Origin: JAWLCA01 sp041687395
GTDB lineage: Bacteria > Pseudomonadota > Alphaproteobacteria > Rhodobacterales > Rhodobacteraceae
Reading direction: 5' to 3'
Assembly: GCA_041687395.1 (NCBI GenBank)
Contig: JAWLCA010000019.1
Location: forward strand, 29,531 to 93,530
Length of the DNA: 64,000 nt
The position numbers were made by a program, and so were the translations under genes. The notes under the pieces are model-generated. The model did not search any database. It was given only the letters and a program-made list of their open reading frames with translations, and was not told the DNA's origin. Below are positions 7,526 to 15,929 of this stretch, in pieces (the first letter of the stretch is position 1; each line of letters opens with the position of its first letter).

Positions 7526-10405
7526 ATGGAGCTGGACGGGGATTACATCCGGGCGACACGCCGCGGCCTGGTCGCCTCCATGTCGTTGCAGTCGTTGTCG
7601 ACGGCGCCGTCCCTCAGAAGGGGGATGCTCGGGACCGTACTGACCATCAGTTCAGGCGAGTTTGACGATGTCACGCTGAAAGGCGCGGGCCACCAAGATG
7701 CCCATGAGTTTTCGGAACGGGTCAAGGAAGCGTGGACTCGCTTCAATCTCGCGGCCCTCGAGAAGGAAGGGGAGCGACTGGAGAGAATCCTCGCTGACGT
7801 GATGTCTCTGGCGGCGCCGTCCCGATACCCCGCCGCGTGTCAAATCGCGCCTCTGCTCGAACAGGCCCGTGCTCTCGATGCTGAGCTCCTATCGAAGCTG
7901 AATGCCGAGGCCATCGGACGTGAGACCGTTGCACGCATTGCACCCGTCCGAAAGTTCGCTGGCGACCCGCGATCGGCCCGGGCTGATGGCACCGCCGCCT
8001 TCGTCACAGCCGAACTGGAACGCTGGAAGGACTTCTTCGACACGATCGAGAGCAAGCCGCTGACGCCGGAACAGCGCCTTTCGGTGGTCGTGGATGAGGA
8101 CGCGACGCTCGTTCTTGCCGGGGCAGGATCCGGCAAGACCAGCGTCATCACTGCCAAGGCCGCCTATCTGGTCAAGGCGGGCATCCGTCAGCCGGAAGAA
8201 ATCCTGCTTCTGGCCTTTGCGAAGAACGCGGCGGAAGAAATGTCGGAACGGGTCGAGGCCCGATCCGGCGTGCCGATCGTTGCCCGGACCTTCCACGCGA
8301 TTGCCTATGACATCATCGGGATCGTCGAAGGGTCGAAGCCCGCCCTGGCGGACCACGCCAATGACGACATGGCCTTCACCAACCTGATCAAGCAGATCCT
8401 GAAGGACCTGGTCCACCGGCTGTCGGACGTATCGAATGCGATCATCCGGTGGTTCGCGCACTTCCTGGTCGAGCCGAAGACTGAATGGGATTTCAAGACC
8501 AAGCACGACTTCTACACCCACATGGAAACCCAGGACCTGCGCACGCTGCAGGGCGAGAAGGTCAAGAGCTATGAAGAGTGGCAGATTGCCAACTGGCTCT
8601 ATGAGAACGGTATCGAGTACGAGTACGAACCTGTCTACGAGCACAAGGTCTCTGAGATTGGCCGGCGGGACTATCAGCCGGATCTCCGCCTGACCGAAAC
8701 CGGGATTTATATCGAGCATTTTGGGGTACGGCGCCAGAAGGAGTGGGACGGCAGCGAACGGCTGGTCACGGCGTCCTTCGTCGATCGTGACGAATATCTG
8801 GCTGGAATGGAGTGGAAGCGGCAGGTCCATGCCAACCATGAAACCACCCTGATCGAAACCTACAGCTATGAGCGGCAGGAAGGGCGTCTGCTGCCCGGGC
8901 TTGCCGAAAAGCTGGAGCCGCATGTCACCCTGAAACCCCGTCCAGCCGACACGATCTATGACCGGATCGTCGAATTGAAACAGGTCGACGATTTCTCGAA
9001 GCTGCTCGGAACCTTCCTGCGCAAGTTCAAGAGCGGCGGTTACAGCCTGAAGGATTGCGAGACCAAGTCCGACCGGATGAAGCTGGGCAATCGCGCCCGG
9101 GCGTTCCTCGACGTCTTCGCGCCGGTCTTCGACGAATACCAGAAGCGCTTGGAAGGCCGGATCGACTTCGAGGACATGATCCTGCGCGCAGCGCACTACG
9201 CCGAGACCGACCGCTATGTCAGCCCGTTCCGCCACATCCTGGTGGACGAGTTCCAGGACATCTCGCAAAGCCGCGCCCGGTTGGTGAAGGCGCTGAAGGC
9301 CCAACATCCGGATGTGCGCCTCTTCGCCGTTGGCGACGACTGGCAGTCGATCTTCCGCTTCGCCGGGTCCGACATCCATCTGATGCGTCATTTCGGTCGG
9401 GAATTTGGCGGCAGCTTCGATGGCGAGGCTGGTGTGCACCGGACCGTTGATCTCGGCCGCACCTTCCGATCGGTCGACCAGATCGCCTTTGCGGCCAGAA
9501 CCTTCGTCCTGCGGAACCCGGCCCAGATTCAGAAGCAGATCGTCCCGGCCGGGACCGCGACCGAACCCGCCATCAGCCTCATGACGGTGTCCAAGGGCGA
9601 GGATGAGGCGAAACTGTCCGAGGTTCTTACCGCCATGTCAGCCGCTGCGGCACCAGAGGCTAAGCCTGCGACGGTGCTGCTTCTCGGCCGCTACCGCTTC
9701 GTCGAGCCAGACCTGCGGGATCTGAGGCGGCGCTTTCCGCAGCTGAAGATCAGCTTCAAGACCATCCACGCCTCGAAAGGTCTGGAGGCTGACCACGTCA
9801 TTCTGCTGAACGCCGACAGCGGGCGCATGGGGTTCCCGTCAGAGATCGTCGACGACCCCCTGCTGTCTCTGGTGTCGCCGGAGGAGGAGGCGTTCCTGAA
9901 CGCGGAGGAACGGCGCGTCATGTATGTCGCAATGACCCGAGCCCGACACACACTGACGATCCTTGCATCGAACGCCCGGCCATCGTCCTTTGTTACCGAG
10001 CTGAAGAAGGATCCCGCCTACGGCATCGTCGCTCCCCCAGGTGTCGATCTGGAGCATCATGGCTGCGGCGAATGCGGTGGGCGGTTGTTGAGCGTCACCG
10101 GGAAGGATGGCCGCATCTGGTATCGCTGCGAGCACGTCCAGCATTGTGGCAACCTGCTGCCCGCCTGCCAATCCTGCGGAACCGGCTTGCCACGCCGCGC
10201 GGGTGGAACAGGCGAGGCTCGATGTGGCTGCGATGCCAGCTATCCGAGCTGCCCCGGATGCGAAGATGGCTGGTTGGTCGAACGCAGTGGCGGTTACGGA
10301 AAGTTCCTCGGCTGCGTCCGCTATCCGACCTGTGTCGGGAAAGCGAAGATATCAATCGGTGAACGTCCCTCTGTCACGAAGCCGCGACGGCGAAACAGGG
10401 CGTGA
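7526..10405 (+). CDS. HelD-type superfamily 1 helicase with zinc ribbons
   Basis: A 959-residue UvrD/Rep-class helicase closest in layout to DNA helicase IV (HelD). Visible parts: an N-terminal domain to about residue 180; Walker A LAGAGSGKTS near 196-206; an insertion near 345-400 with EEWQIANWLYENGIEYEYE, then YQPDL and IYIEHFG, resembling a PD-(D/E)XK nuclease fold lacking the Lys; DFEDMI; motif II ILVDEFQDIS near 572; KTIHASKGLEADHV near 745; VMYVAMTRAR near 800; and topoisomerase-like Cys4 ribbons from about 846 to 936. E. coli HelD is about 680 residues, so the C-terminal ribbons are additional. The start is uncertain: ATG 7526 lacks a clear binding site and the IS21 debris lies just upstream. 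Roles could be recombination repair or defence. Confidence 0.8.
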   Translation: MELDGDYIRATRRGLVASMSLQSLSTAPSLRRGMLGTVLTISSGEFDDVTLKGAGHQDAHEFSERVKEAWTRFNLAALEKEGERLERILADVMSLAAPSRYPAACQIAPLLEQARALDAELLSKLNAEAIGRETVARIAPVRKFAGDPRSARADGTAAFVTAELERWKDFFDTIESKPLTPEQRLSVVVDEDATLVLAGAGSGKTSVITAKAAYLVKAGIRQPEEILLLAFAKNAAEEMSERVEARSGVPIVARTFHAIAYDIIGIVEGSKPALADHANDDMAFTNLIKQILKDLVHRLSDVSNAIIRWFAHFLVEPKTEWDFKTKHDFYTHMETQDLRTLQGEKVKSYEEWQIANWLYENGIEYEYEPVYEHKVSEIGRRDYQPDLRLTETGIYIEHFGVRRQKEWDGSERLVTASFVDRDEYLAGMEWKRQVHANHETTLIETYSYERQEGRLLPGLAEKLEPHVTLKPRPADTIYDRIVELKQVDDFSKLLGTFLRKFKSGGYSLKDCETKSDRMKLGNRARAFLDVFAPVFDEYQKRLEGRIDFEDMILRAAHYAETDRYVSPFRHILVDEFQDISQSRARLVKALKAQHPDVRLFAVGDDWQSIFRFAGSDIHLMRHFGREFGGSFDGEAGVHRTVDLGRTFRSVDQIAFAARTFVLRNPAQIQKQIVPAGTATEPAISLMTVSKGEDEAKLSEVLTAMSAAAAPEAKPATVLLLGRYRFVEPDLRDLRRRFPQLKISFKTIHASKGLEADHVILLNADSGRMGFPSEIVDDPLLSLVSPEEEAFLNAEERRVMYVAMTRARHTLTILASNARPSSFVTELKKDPAYGIVAPPGVDLEHHGCGECGGRLLSVTGKDGRIWYRCEHVQHCGNLLPACQSCGTGLPRRAGGTGEARCGCDASYPSCPGCEDGWLVERSGGYGKFLGCVRYPTCVGKAKISIGERPSVTKPRRRNRA

Positions 10406-10880
10406 CATGAGGTGCACATTTCTGCCGATCGCCAGGCGGGACAGACCCAGCCGCGCCTGCCATTATTACGGATTTTAACTGCACGCCCGCGTCTGATTGT
10501 TCAGAATGCCTTTACCGCCGTCAGTCTCGAGGAGGCGCGGCGGCAGCAGAAAGTCGGATTTCGCACGGATCTTATGCGAGTACCGATCGTTCACTTTCAG
10601 GCTTCGCGATTTTCCCTGAATATCGACGCCTGAACGCGGACATGAATATGCGCTGACAGATGTCAGTTGCCTGCGAAGACAGTGCACCCGTGGCGACCTA
10701 ATCAGTTTCGAGCCTCTCCGAGGGCCTGCGCACTTTCACCATCCCCCGGGACACTATCGGCTTCGCGGCCTGCAGGGGCGTGCAACGCCTTAACGTCGGA
10801 TCAAGGTCCGGGGGTGAAAACGCGGGCAAACGATGCGCGGTACAACAAGCGCTGTTGCCCGAACTCGAGGAACTTCGACA
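10406..10880. other. Gap between helicase and small gene
   Basis: About 475 bp with no supported protein gene. The frames are short and lack binding sites. One inverted repeat, CTGACA-ga-TGTCAG at 10653-10666, stands about 215 bp before the next gene and could be an operator; nothing ties it to a named regulator. Confidence 0.4.
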
Positions 10881-11165
10881 ATGCAAAATGATGATACACA
10901 GACCGACCCGCTTCACGCCGAGCTGTCGGAACGGTTCGGTCCGCTGACCCGATTCGCCGATAATTCCCACAAGCGCGCCGTGGGAGGTGATCTGACCCGC
11001 CGCGACCTCGAGATCCTGAACTGGCTTGGGGAAATCTGCTACTCGATCGCCGGCACCTTCGAGCGGGCCGCCGAGCCCGAGATCGAGGGCGCGCTGCAGC
11101 GGTTCTCCAAAGCCGCTGACGATCTTGCGCTCGCCACCTTGCAACTTCTCGACCCACAAGACTGA
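10881..11165 (+). CDS. Uncharacterised 94-residue protein of the element
   Basis: A small acidic, Cys-poor protein that I do not recognise (MQNDDTQTDP start; RRDLEILNWLGEICYSIAG in the middle). It looks entirely helical, with amphipathic helices and no membrane segment. GAGGAA lies nine bases before the ATG. It is the only other rightward gene next to the helicase, 475 bp downstream, so co-transcription is doubtful. Similar size and composition are common among accessory proteins of integrative elements; that says nothing firm about function. Confidence 0.5.
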   Translation: MQNDDTQTDPLHAELSERFGPLTRFADNSHKRAVGGDLTRRDLEILNWLGEICYSIAGTFERAAEPEIEGALQRFSKAADDLALATLQLLDPQD

Positions 11166-11304
11166 GAAATCAGGGAGGGTCGAAGCCCGCGAAGCCGCTC
11201 CGTAAGCGATCGCTGGAAAGCACGGTCTGCTTATCTTGACGTCTTGAAGTTCCGGGGGAGCCGCTCGTCGAGGCGGCTTTGCGGGTGGCCGTTGGCAATC
11301 GCAG

Positions 11305-11625
11305 TCATCGAAGACATTGCTGCGCCTCCCGGACCTCTGCGACGGACTGAATGTCCATTCCGGTAGCGCTCCAGCCGCAGAGGCACTTGCCGGCCTCGTC
11401 GATAGCCCAGATTGGGTAGCTGGTGTCCAAGTCTGCCGGGATATCCGCCGTCGGCAGGACTGCGGGATCGACGAGATCTTCGCTCTTCGTGCCGTCGCCA
11501 CGCTCGCACAGGACTGCGTCGAGTTCCTGCAGCAGTTCACCGAGGCGCCGGACGCTACGGTGGTCCCATGCATCGATCTCGGCCGCGATGATCTGTGGAT
11601 CGCGTATGGTGTTGTTGTTCATCAT
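11305..11625 (-). CDS. Uncharacterised 106-residue protein of the element
   Basis: Starts MMNNNTIRDPQIIAAEIDAW with AGGAG about eight bases before the first ATG. The first half is helical (VRRLGELLQELDAVLCERGD), the second contains YPIWAIDEAGKCLCGWSATG. I recognise no family. It faces the 94-residue gene across about 140 bp holding a small hairpin (11259-11278). It is isolated from the IS66 remnant by about 200 bp. Likely cargo or a regulator of the element; not assignable. Confidence 0.5.
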   Translation of the reverse strand: MMNNNTIRDPQIIAAEIDAWDHRSVRRLGELLQELDAVLCERGDGTKSEDLVDPAVLPTADIPADLDTSYPIWAIDEAGKCLCGWSATGMDIQSVAEVREAQQCLR

Positions 11626-11829
11626 GTCTTCGCTCCTGGATGCCGAGGTAGTTATTCACTGGCTCCCAGACCAGTTAGGCAAATCGCCTTGCCATCTCCA
11701 AACGACGCGCGAAGAAAAATCGCCCAAGGCCGTAAAATCGCGCAGCCCGCGGACTTCCGTAAGACCGCATGTCTTTTTTCACCGACCCGCCCGTGACAGA
11801 TCATCTCGTATCCTGATCGCTGGGCGGCA

Positions 11830-11880
11830 GGTGGGCTTCGTCGCCACCATGATCCGCACCCGGTTCGACGGGAAGATCAC
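11830..11880 (-). pseudogene. tnpB: IS66 TnpB, N-terminal stub
   Basis: Starts at a GTG overlapping the tnpA stop (GTGA) and reads MIFPSNRVRIMVATKP, the typical opening of IS66 TnpB. The similarity ends after about 16 codons where normal copies continue with a DFRKG motif. This marks the deletion or insertion breakpoint of the IS66 remnant. Confidence 0.7.
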
Positions 11881-12330
11881 GAGCAGGCCCGCAGTGCCAT
11901 GACCAGTTTCGCGACCCGGGCTGCGGGCGTGGAGGCATCCAGCCGCACGTCACAGGGCCGATGATCAGATCAATCGGCAGCATCATGACCGGCGTGTCCA
12001 CCGCCTGCGCCGCCGCCACCGGCGCGGCGAACTCGGCTCCCGCAACCTCCGGCACAACCAGCTTGCCCTCCCGCGCCAGCGTCCGCCAGGAGGACAGATG
12101 GTTGGCCTTCACTCCATGCCGATGCGCCACCTCGTTCACCGTGACGCCCGTCACCAGCGTCTCGGCCACGATCCGGCCCTTCGCTTCATCCGACCAACGA
12201 CGCTTGGCTGCCGGAGCCGCCATACTGCGCTCCTGATGGACTCCCACTGACGCCTCCCGTGCAAATCTCCACACGGGCCGCATCGCAGCTTACGGATTCA
12301 GCAGGAAGGTGGGGGCGGGACGGCGCTTAC
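11835..12330 (-). mobile_element. IS66-family remnant with one terminal inverted repeat
   Basis: The right end carries a GTAAGCGCCGTCCCGCC sequence (read on the minus strand from 12330), fitting the GTAA-starting ends of IS66 elements and lying 107 bp before tnpA, a normal distance. The element then contains tnpA with a frameshift and the first codons of tnpB overlapping it by GTGA. It breaks off near 11835, so most of tnpB, all of tnpC and the other end are missing. Confidence 0.7.
11877..12223 (-). pseudogene. tnpA: IS66 TnpA, frameshifted
   Basis: The IS66 accessory protein with its helix-turn-helix N-terminus: KRRWSDEAKGRIVAETL, then GVTVNEVAHRHGVKANHLSSW. After MLPIDLIIG the reading frame slips between about 11948 and 11962; in the neighbouring frame the ending VRLDAS-TPAARVAKLVMALRAC continues to a stop at 11877. 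The start at 12223 follows AGGAG by seven bases. IS66 needs TnpA, TnpB and TnpC to transpose, so this copy is dead. Confidence 0.75.
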
Positions 12331-12603
12331 GCCGTTCCGGCTCGTCGTTCTGTCCAATGCCCGCTCGATGACAGCGGCGCCCGATAATGGCGCCGTGCGT
12401 GACCGGATCATGCATTTACTTGATGCAGTCTGGCCGCGCCAAGGCGACCGCCTCATCGCCGAGGTCGGGCCAGACCGGCCATCGGCCTCATCCTGACAGC
12501 CGATTTCTGTTTCCGCTCTGCGGAACCCAGTTCCTTGGCGGGACGCATCTCTGCGCCCCGTAACTCAACACAAGGATGCGACCATGATGAACGAACCGAC
12601 ACC
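12331..12603. other. Gap between IS66 end and integrase stop
   Basis: No gene is firmly supported. The plus strand has a coding-like but start-less stretch near 12393-12497 (VRDRIMHLLDAVWPRQ-like translation) and a short ATG frame from 12584 running into the 3' end of the integrase gene. Both are probably debris. Confidence 0.35.
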
Positions 12604-14679
12604 CTATTCCGCCGCCGTTGCGGACGTCTGTGACGGGGCATGCCTCCCTCCCTCCGGGCCGAAGCAAGGCCGCCGGATACCCGACCAGTCGACGGAAATC
12701 GTGTTGATCGCTTTTCGCAGTCGCTCGAGGGAAACACCGCGCTTGAGGTAGTTCTTGTAGGTGATGTCCTTGTTCGCGTGTCCCATCAATTGCTTGCGCT
12801 TGTGGTCCTCGATGTCGACCGACTCGAGGCAACTGTGAAACTCCGTACGCAGGCTGTGGAAGTCCTTCCGCGGATGGTAGACGTTGTTGGTCTTCCGGTA
12901 GTAGGTGAAACGCTTCGAGAAGACCTCGCCGAGCTTGCCCTTCGACTTGCCACGTTCCAGGTGGGTGAAGATCCGGGTCTGGTTCCGGCTGCGGCGCAGG
13001 GCGACGAGATCGAGCAGACCAAGGTCGAGCAGGGCATCATGGATCGGGATGCGCCGCCGCGAGGCGCCGGCTTTCAGGCGCTGACCATTGCTGCCGATCT
13101 GGATCTGGAGGATCGGAATCCCTTGGCTCGTCTGGAAATCCTCGGTTCGCAGCTGCAGCGCTTCCTCGAGGCGCAGGCCCGCGAAAAGGGCGAGGAGCGG
13201 CGCCCAGAACAGGGGATCCCCCGGGTCCTCCAGCGGTTCGCGGAAGATCGGGGTGGCGAGCAGATCCTTCAGTAAGTCCTCCCACGGCATCCGATCGCTG
13301 TCGGCCTCGCGTGCGATGCGCGCCTTGACCTCGCGCGCGTTCCACAGGTACGCGCGTATCGGATTGTCCGGCCTGATCCCCTCGAGGATCGCGAAATCCA
13401 GCATCCGGGCCAGTTCGCGCATGTGGCGCAGGCAGGTGTTCGTTTTCAGCCGCTTGATGCGCACGGTATCGAGGTGTTCCTCGATCTCGCCTGGGCTCAG
13501 CCCGTCCTTCTTCAGTTGGGACTCCAGCCTGACTTGCGTGGCGCGCTCCTCGCTGTCCGTGTCCTCGACGAGTTGCCGCAGGCGGCGCTTGTCCTTGGAC
13601 GATTTGCCGTGGCTGCGCGGGATCCGCTCGAGGTAGGAGATGAACTCCCGTCCCGCCGTCTCGCTGATCCGGGCGACCTCCGGGTCGCCGCAGATCTCCA
13701 GGAAAAGGCGTATGGAACTCTCGATGTTCCCGCGCGAGTTCGCGTTGAAGGCGCGTCCCGCGCCCGCATCGGGAGTCTCGTGGCGCCGATGAAGCGCGAA
13801 ACCTTGCGAGCGCAGGTCGAGATAGCGGCGGGCGAACTCGGAGAACGGCTCCGAGGGGGCAGAGGTCTTTTCTGCGTCCATGCCGGCGTCCGAGTTTGGC
13901 ACGGTCGCCGGGACCGGAGCTGAGACCGGTGCGGGCGCCGGGCGCAGGGCGGGTGCAGACCCGGTGGTGGGCGCGGACGGCGCCACATCGTTCGCCTCGG
14001 GGGGCGAAGGCATCGTCCGGATCTCGGAGAGGCCGGTCATTGCAGCCACCGTGCCAAGCCCGCTCGCCAGGCGGGCAAGCGAGGGCAGCGCCGTGGCCGG
14101 ATCCTTGCCCTCGCGGGCGCAGTGCCGGACATAGACATCGAGCAGGTGGAGCAGCCATTCAAGCTGGCAATCCATCTGGAAGATCAGATCCTCCTCCGAG
14201 ACATCCGGGTCGATCTCGTCGCCGAGCGCGGCAAGGAAGGCCTCGTCCTCGAGCAGGCTGCCGCCCAGCGACTTGCGCCGTGCGGCGGTGGCGGCACCAG
14301 GGGTTGCAGCGGTCGGAAGGGGGGCCCCGTCCGCGCTCGGGTCAAAAGCCAATCTCGCGACTTCCGTTGCATTCCGGAGCGCGGCCATCATGTCCGCTGC
14401 CAGTTTTCTCTGCAGATCGATCGGTGTCATCCGTCCTTGGGTCCAGTTCGGCGGCGTATGGCGCTGTACGGTTTCCTCGAACACGAGGTTCAGCCGCGCC
14501 GCACGGCGTCGCGCCTCGTGCGGGCAGCGCGTGCGCAGGCTGACCGCGACGCGGTCGGGCGCGCCTCGTGCCCTCCCCACAGCTTTCGCGACGGCGGGTT
14601 GAGAAAAGGTGAAAGCAGGCAGGCGGCGGCGATACCAGAAGGTCGCGCCGCGGCGCTCGACATAGGGGGTCCGGGACAT
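12604..14679 (-). CDS. Large tyrosine recombinase/integrase next to tRNA-Asn
   Basis: A 691-residue site-specific recombinase. The C-terminal catalytic domain shows Arg503 in GLRLEEALQL, His608-x-x-Arg611 in HSLR, a GH at 633-634 and the nucleophile Tyr644 (or Tyr641) in YKNYLK. A SAM-like core-binding region lies near 290-480. The N-terminal 270 residues are unusual for the family and end in a Pro/Ala-rich linker. The start at 14679 (MSRTPYVERRG) is chosen because family members open with a short beta segment of this kind. The gene begins 124 bp from the 3' end of the tRNA and reads away from it, so it almost certainly drove insertion of the element there. Confidence 0.85.
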   Translation of the reverse strand: MSRTPYVERRGATFWYRRRLPAFTFSQPAVAKAVGRARGAPDRVAVSLRTRCPHEARRRAARLNLVFEETVQRHTPPNWTQGRMTPIDLQRKLAADMMAALRNATEVARLAFDPSADGAPLPTAATPGAATAARRKSLGGSLLEDEAFLAALGDEIDPDVSEEDLIFQMDCQLEWLLHLLDVYVRHCAREGKDPATALPSLARLASGLGTVAAMTGLSEIRTMPSPPEANDVAPSAPTTGSAPALRPAPAPVSAPVPATVPNSDAGMDAEKTSAPSEPFSEFARRYLDLRSQGFALHRRHETPDAGAGRAFNANSRGNIESSIRLFLEICGDPEVARISETAGREFISYLERIPRSHGKSSKDKRRLRQLVEDTDSEERATQVRLESQLKKDGLSPGEIEEHLDTVRIKRLKTNTCLRHMRELARMLDFAILEGIRPDNPIRAYLWNAREVKARIAREADSDRMPWEDLLKDLLATPIFREPLEDPGDPLFWAPLLALFAGLRLEEALQLRTEDFQTSQGIPILQIQIGSNGQRLKAGASRRRIPIHDALLDLGLLDLVALRRSRNQTRIFTHLERGKSKGKLGEVFSKRFTYYRKTNNVYHPRKDFHSLRTEFHSCLESVDIEDHKRKQLMGHANKDITYKNYLKRGVSLERLRKAINTISVDWSGIRRPCFGPEGGRHAPSQTSATAAE

Positions 14680-14802
14680 CTGATGCTCCGAGTCCGGGCT
14701 ACAGCCATGGGCTACAGCTTTGGGCACAGAGGGATGTCGACGGGTCGCAGCCAAGAGGAGGACTTCCTCAAGCCACGGAAAACAAAGTATTTTCTGCTTA
14801 GT

Positions 14803-14877
14803 TGGCTCCGGCGGTAGGGATCGAACCTACGACCAATTGATTAACAGTCAACTGCTCTACCGCTGAGCTACGCCGGA
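14803..14877 (-). tRNA. tRNA-Asn (anticodon GTT)
   Basis: A 75-base cloverleaf with acceptor TCCGGCG/CGCCGGA, D arm GCTC-AGCGGTA-GAGC, anticodon loop CTGTTAA with GTT, T arm with GGTTCGATCC, discriminator G and encoded CCA. The 3' end faces the integrase. It is the likely attachment site; the gene itself is intact. Confidence 0.97.
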
Positions 14878-14946
14878 ACTGTGGTGCCTATAGCAAGGGT
14901 GCAGGGTGCCGTCCAGAGGGGCGCATTGAAAAAATCCACCCCACGA

Positions 14947-15852
14947 TCACGGTCGCAAAAAGCGCGATGAATGCGACAGGGCGCCTTCGGCCCGGGCGAG
15001 CCCGCGGGTGGTCAGATCGAGCAGATGGGCGAGCAGGTTCCGCTCTGCCGCAGGTGCCAGAGACTGTGTCACGTCCGGATAGACGACCTCCCGAAGCTTG
15101 GCGAGATCGCGCGGGGTTTCGTCCAGTGCCTCCAGGATCCGCGCTTCCCGGTCTCGACGGTGCGCAGCAAGCGTTGTGAGCCGTGCGTCAGGGTTCGCGA
15201 TCGGTGCGCCATGGCCCGGGTAGAGGATTTGCGCGCCCGCCGTCTGCAGCCGGTCGAGCGAGCGCATGTAGTCCGCCATGTCCCCGTCGGGCGGAGAGAC
15301 GAGCGATGTAGACCAGCCCATCACGTGATCGCCGCTGAAGATGCGGTCTTCCCATTGAAAGCAGAGATGGTTACCGAAATGCCCTGGCGTCCAGAGGGCG
15401 CGGATCGACCAACTCTGCCCCGCGATTTCCTCGCCGTCGCGGAGGGTTTCATCGGGGCGGAAGGTTTCGTCCACTCCCTCACCGCCACCGATCCGCGGGT
15501 CCCTTGCAAGCGCCTGCATCATCCGGCTGCGCCCTGCCAATGCATCGCCGAAGGCCAGAACCGGCGCGTCAACGAGCTGCGACAAGCGTCGCGCGAGGGG
15601 GGAATGGTCACGATGGGCATGGGTGACGAAAATGTGGCTGATCCGCTCGCCCGGCGCCAGCGCCGCCAGCACGGCTTGCAGATGCCATGGATCATCAGGT
15701 CCGGGGTCGATCACCGCGACGTCGCCCTCGCCCACCAGATAGGTGTTGGTACCAAGAAAGGTCATGGGCGACGGGTTTGGCGCCAGAACACGCCGCAGGC
15801 CCGGCTCAATCCGCTCGCATCGTCCGGGTTCTGGCGCGAAGTTCCGGGTCAC
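14947..15852 (-). CDS. MBL-fold metallohydrolase (LACTB2-like)
   Basis: A 301-residue metallo-beta-lactamase-fold enzyme. The metal motif H78-x-H80-x-D82-H83 stands in THAHRDHS, with TPGHFGNH, SGDHVMGW and YPGHG supplying the later ligands. The length and a C-terminal helical domain fit LACTB2/RNase-like hydrolases and related glyoxalase II relatives; the exact substrate (RNA or thioester) cannot be told. First chromosomal gene right of the tRNA. The start MTRNFAPEPG is the only reasonable one. Confidence 0.85.
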   Translation of the reverse strand: MTRNFAPEPGRCERIEPGLRRVLAPNPSPMTFLGTNTYLVGEGDVAVIDPGPDDPWHLQAVLAALAPGERISHIFVTHAHRDHSPLARRLSQLVDAPVLAFGDALAGRSRMMQALARDPRIGGGEGVDETFRPDETLRDGEEIAGQSWSIRALWTPGHFGNHLCFQWEDRIFSGDHVMGWSTSLVSPPDGDMADYMRSLDRLQTAGAQILYPGHGAPIANPDARLTTLAAHRRDREARILEALDETPRDLAKLREVVYPDVTQSLAPAAERNLLAHLLDLTTRGLARAEGALSHSSRFLRP

Positions 15853-15929
15853 GGTTCATTCCCCCCAGCGGCTGTGTGGCGCAGCGGAAAAGCGGTTGCA
15901 AGCCGCCGGTACCCGTCTAGGGTCGCGGC

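Noticed and set aside
7889..9439. 516-codon open frame antisense to the helicase
   Set aside because: Antisense shadow of a helicase with clear motifs on the plus strand.
12584..12750. Short plus-strand ORF starting MMNEPTPYSAAV
   Set aside because: Has AAGGA upstream but runs antisense into the integrase 3' end and resembles nothing known.
1..14802. Second copy of the tRNA-Asn 3' end (attL)
   Set aside because: Read through the region for GGCTCCGGCGGTAGGG-like sequence and saw none; it may lie outside the window or have decayed.
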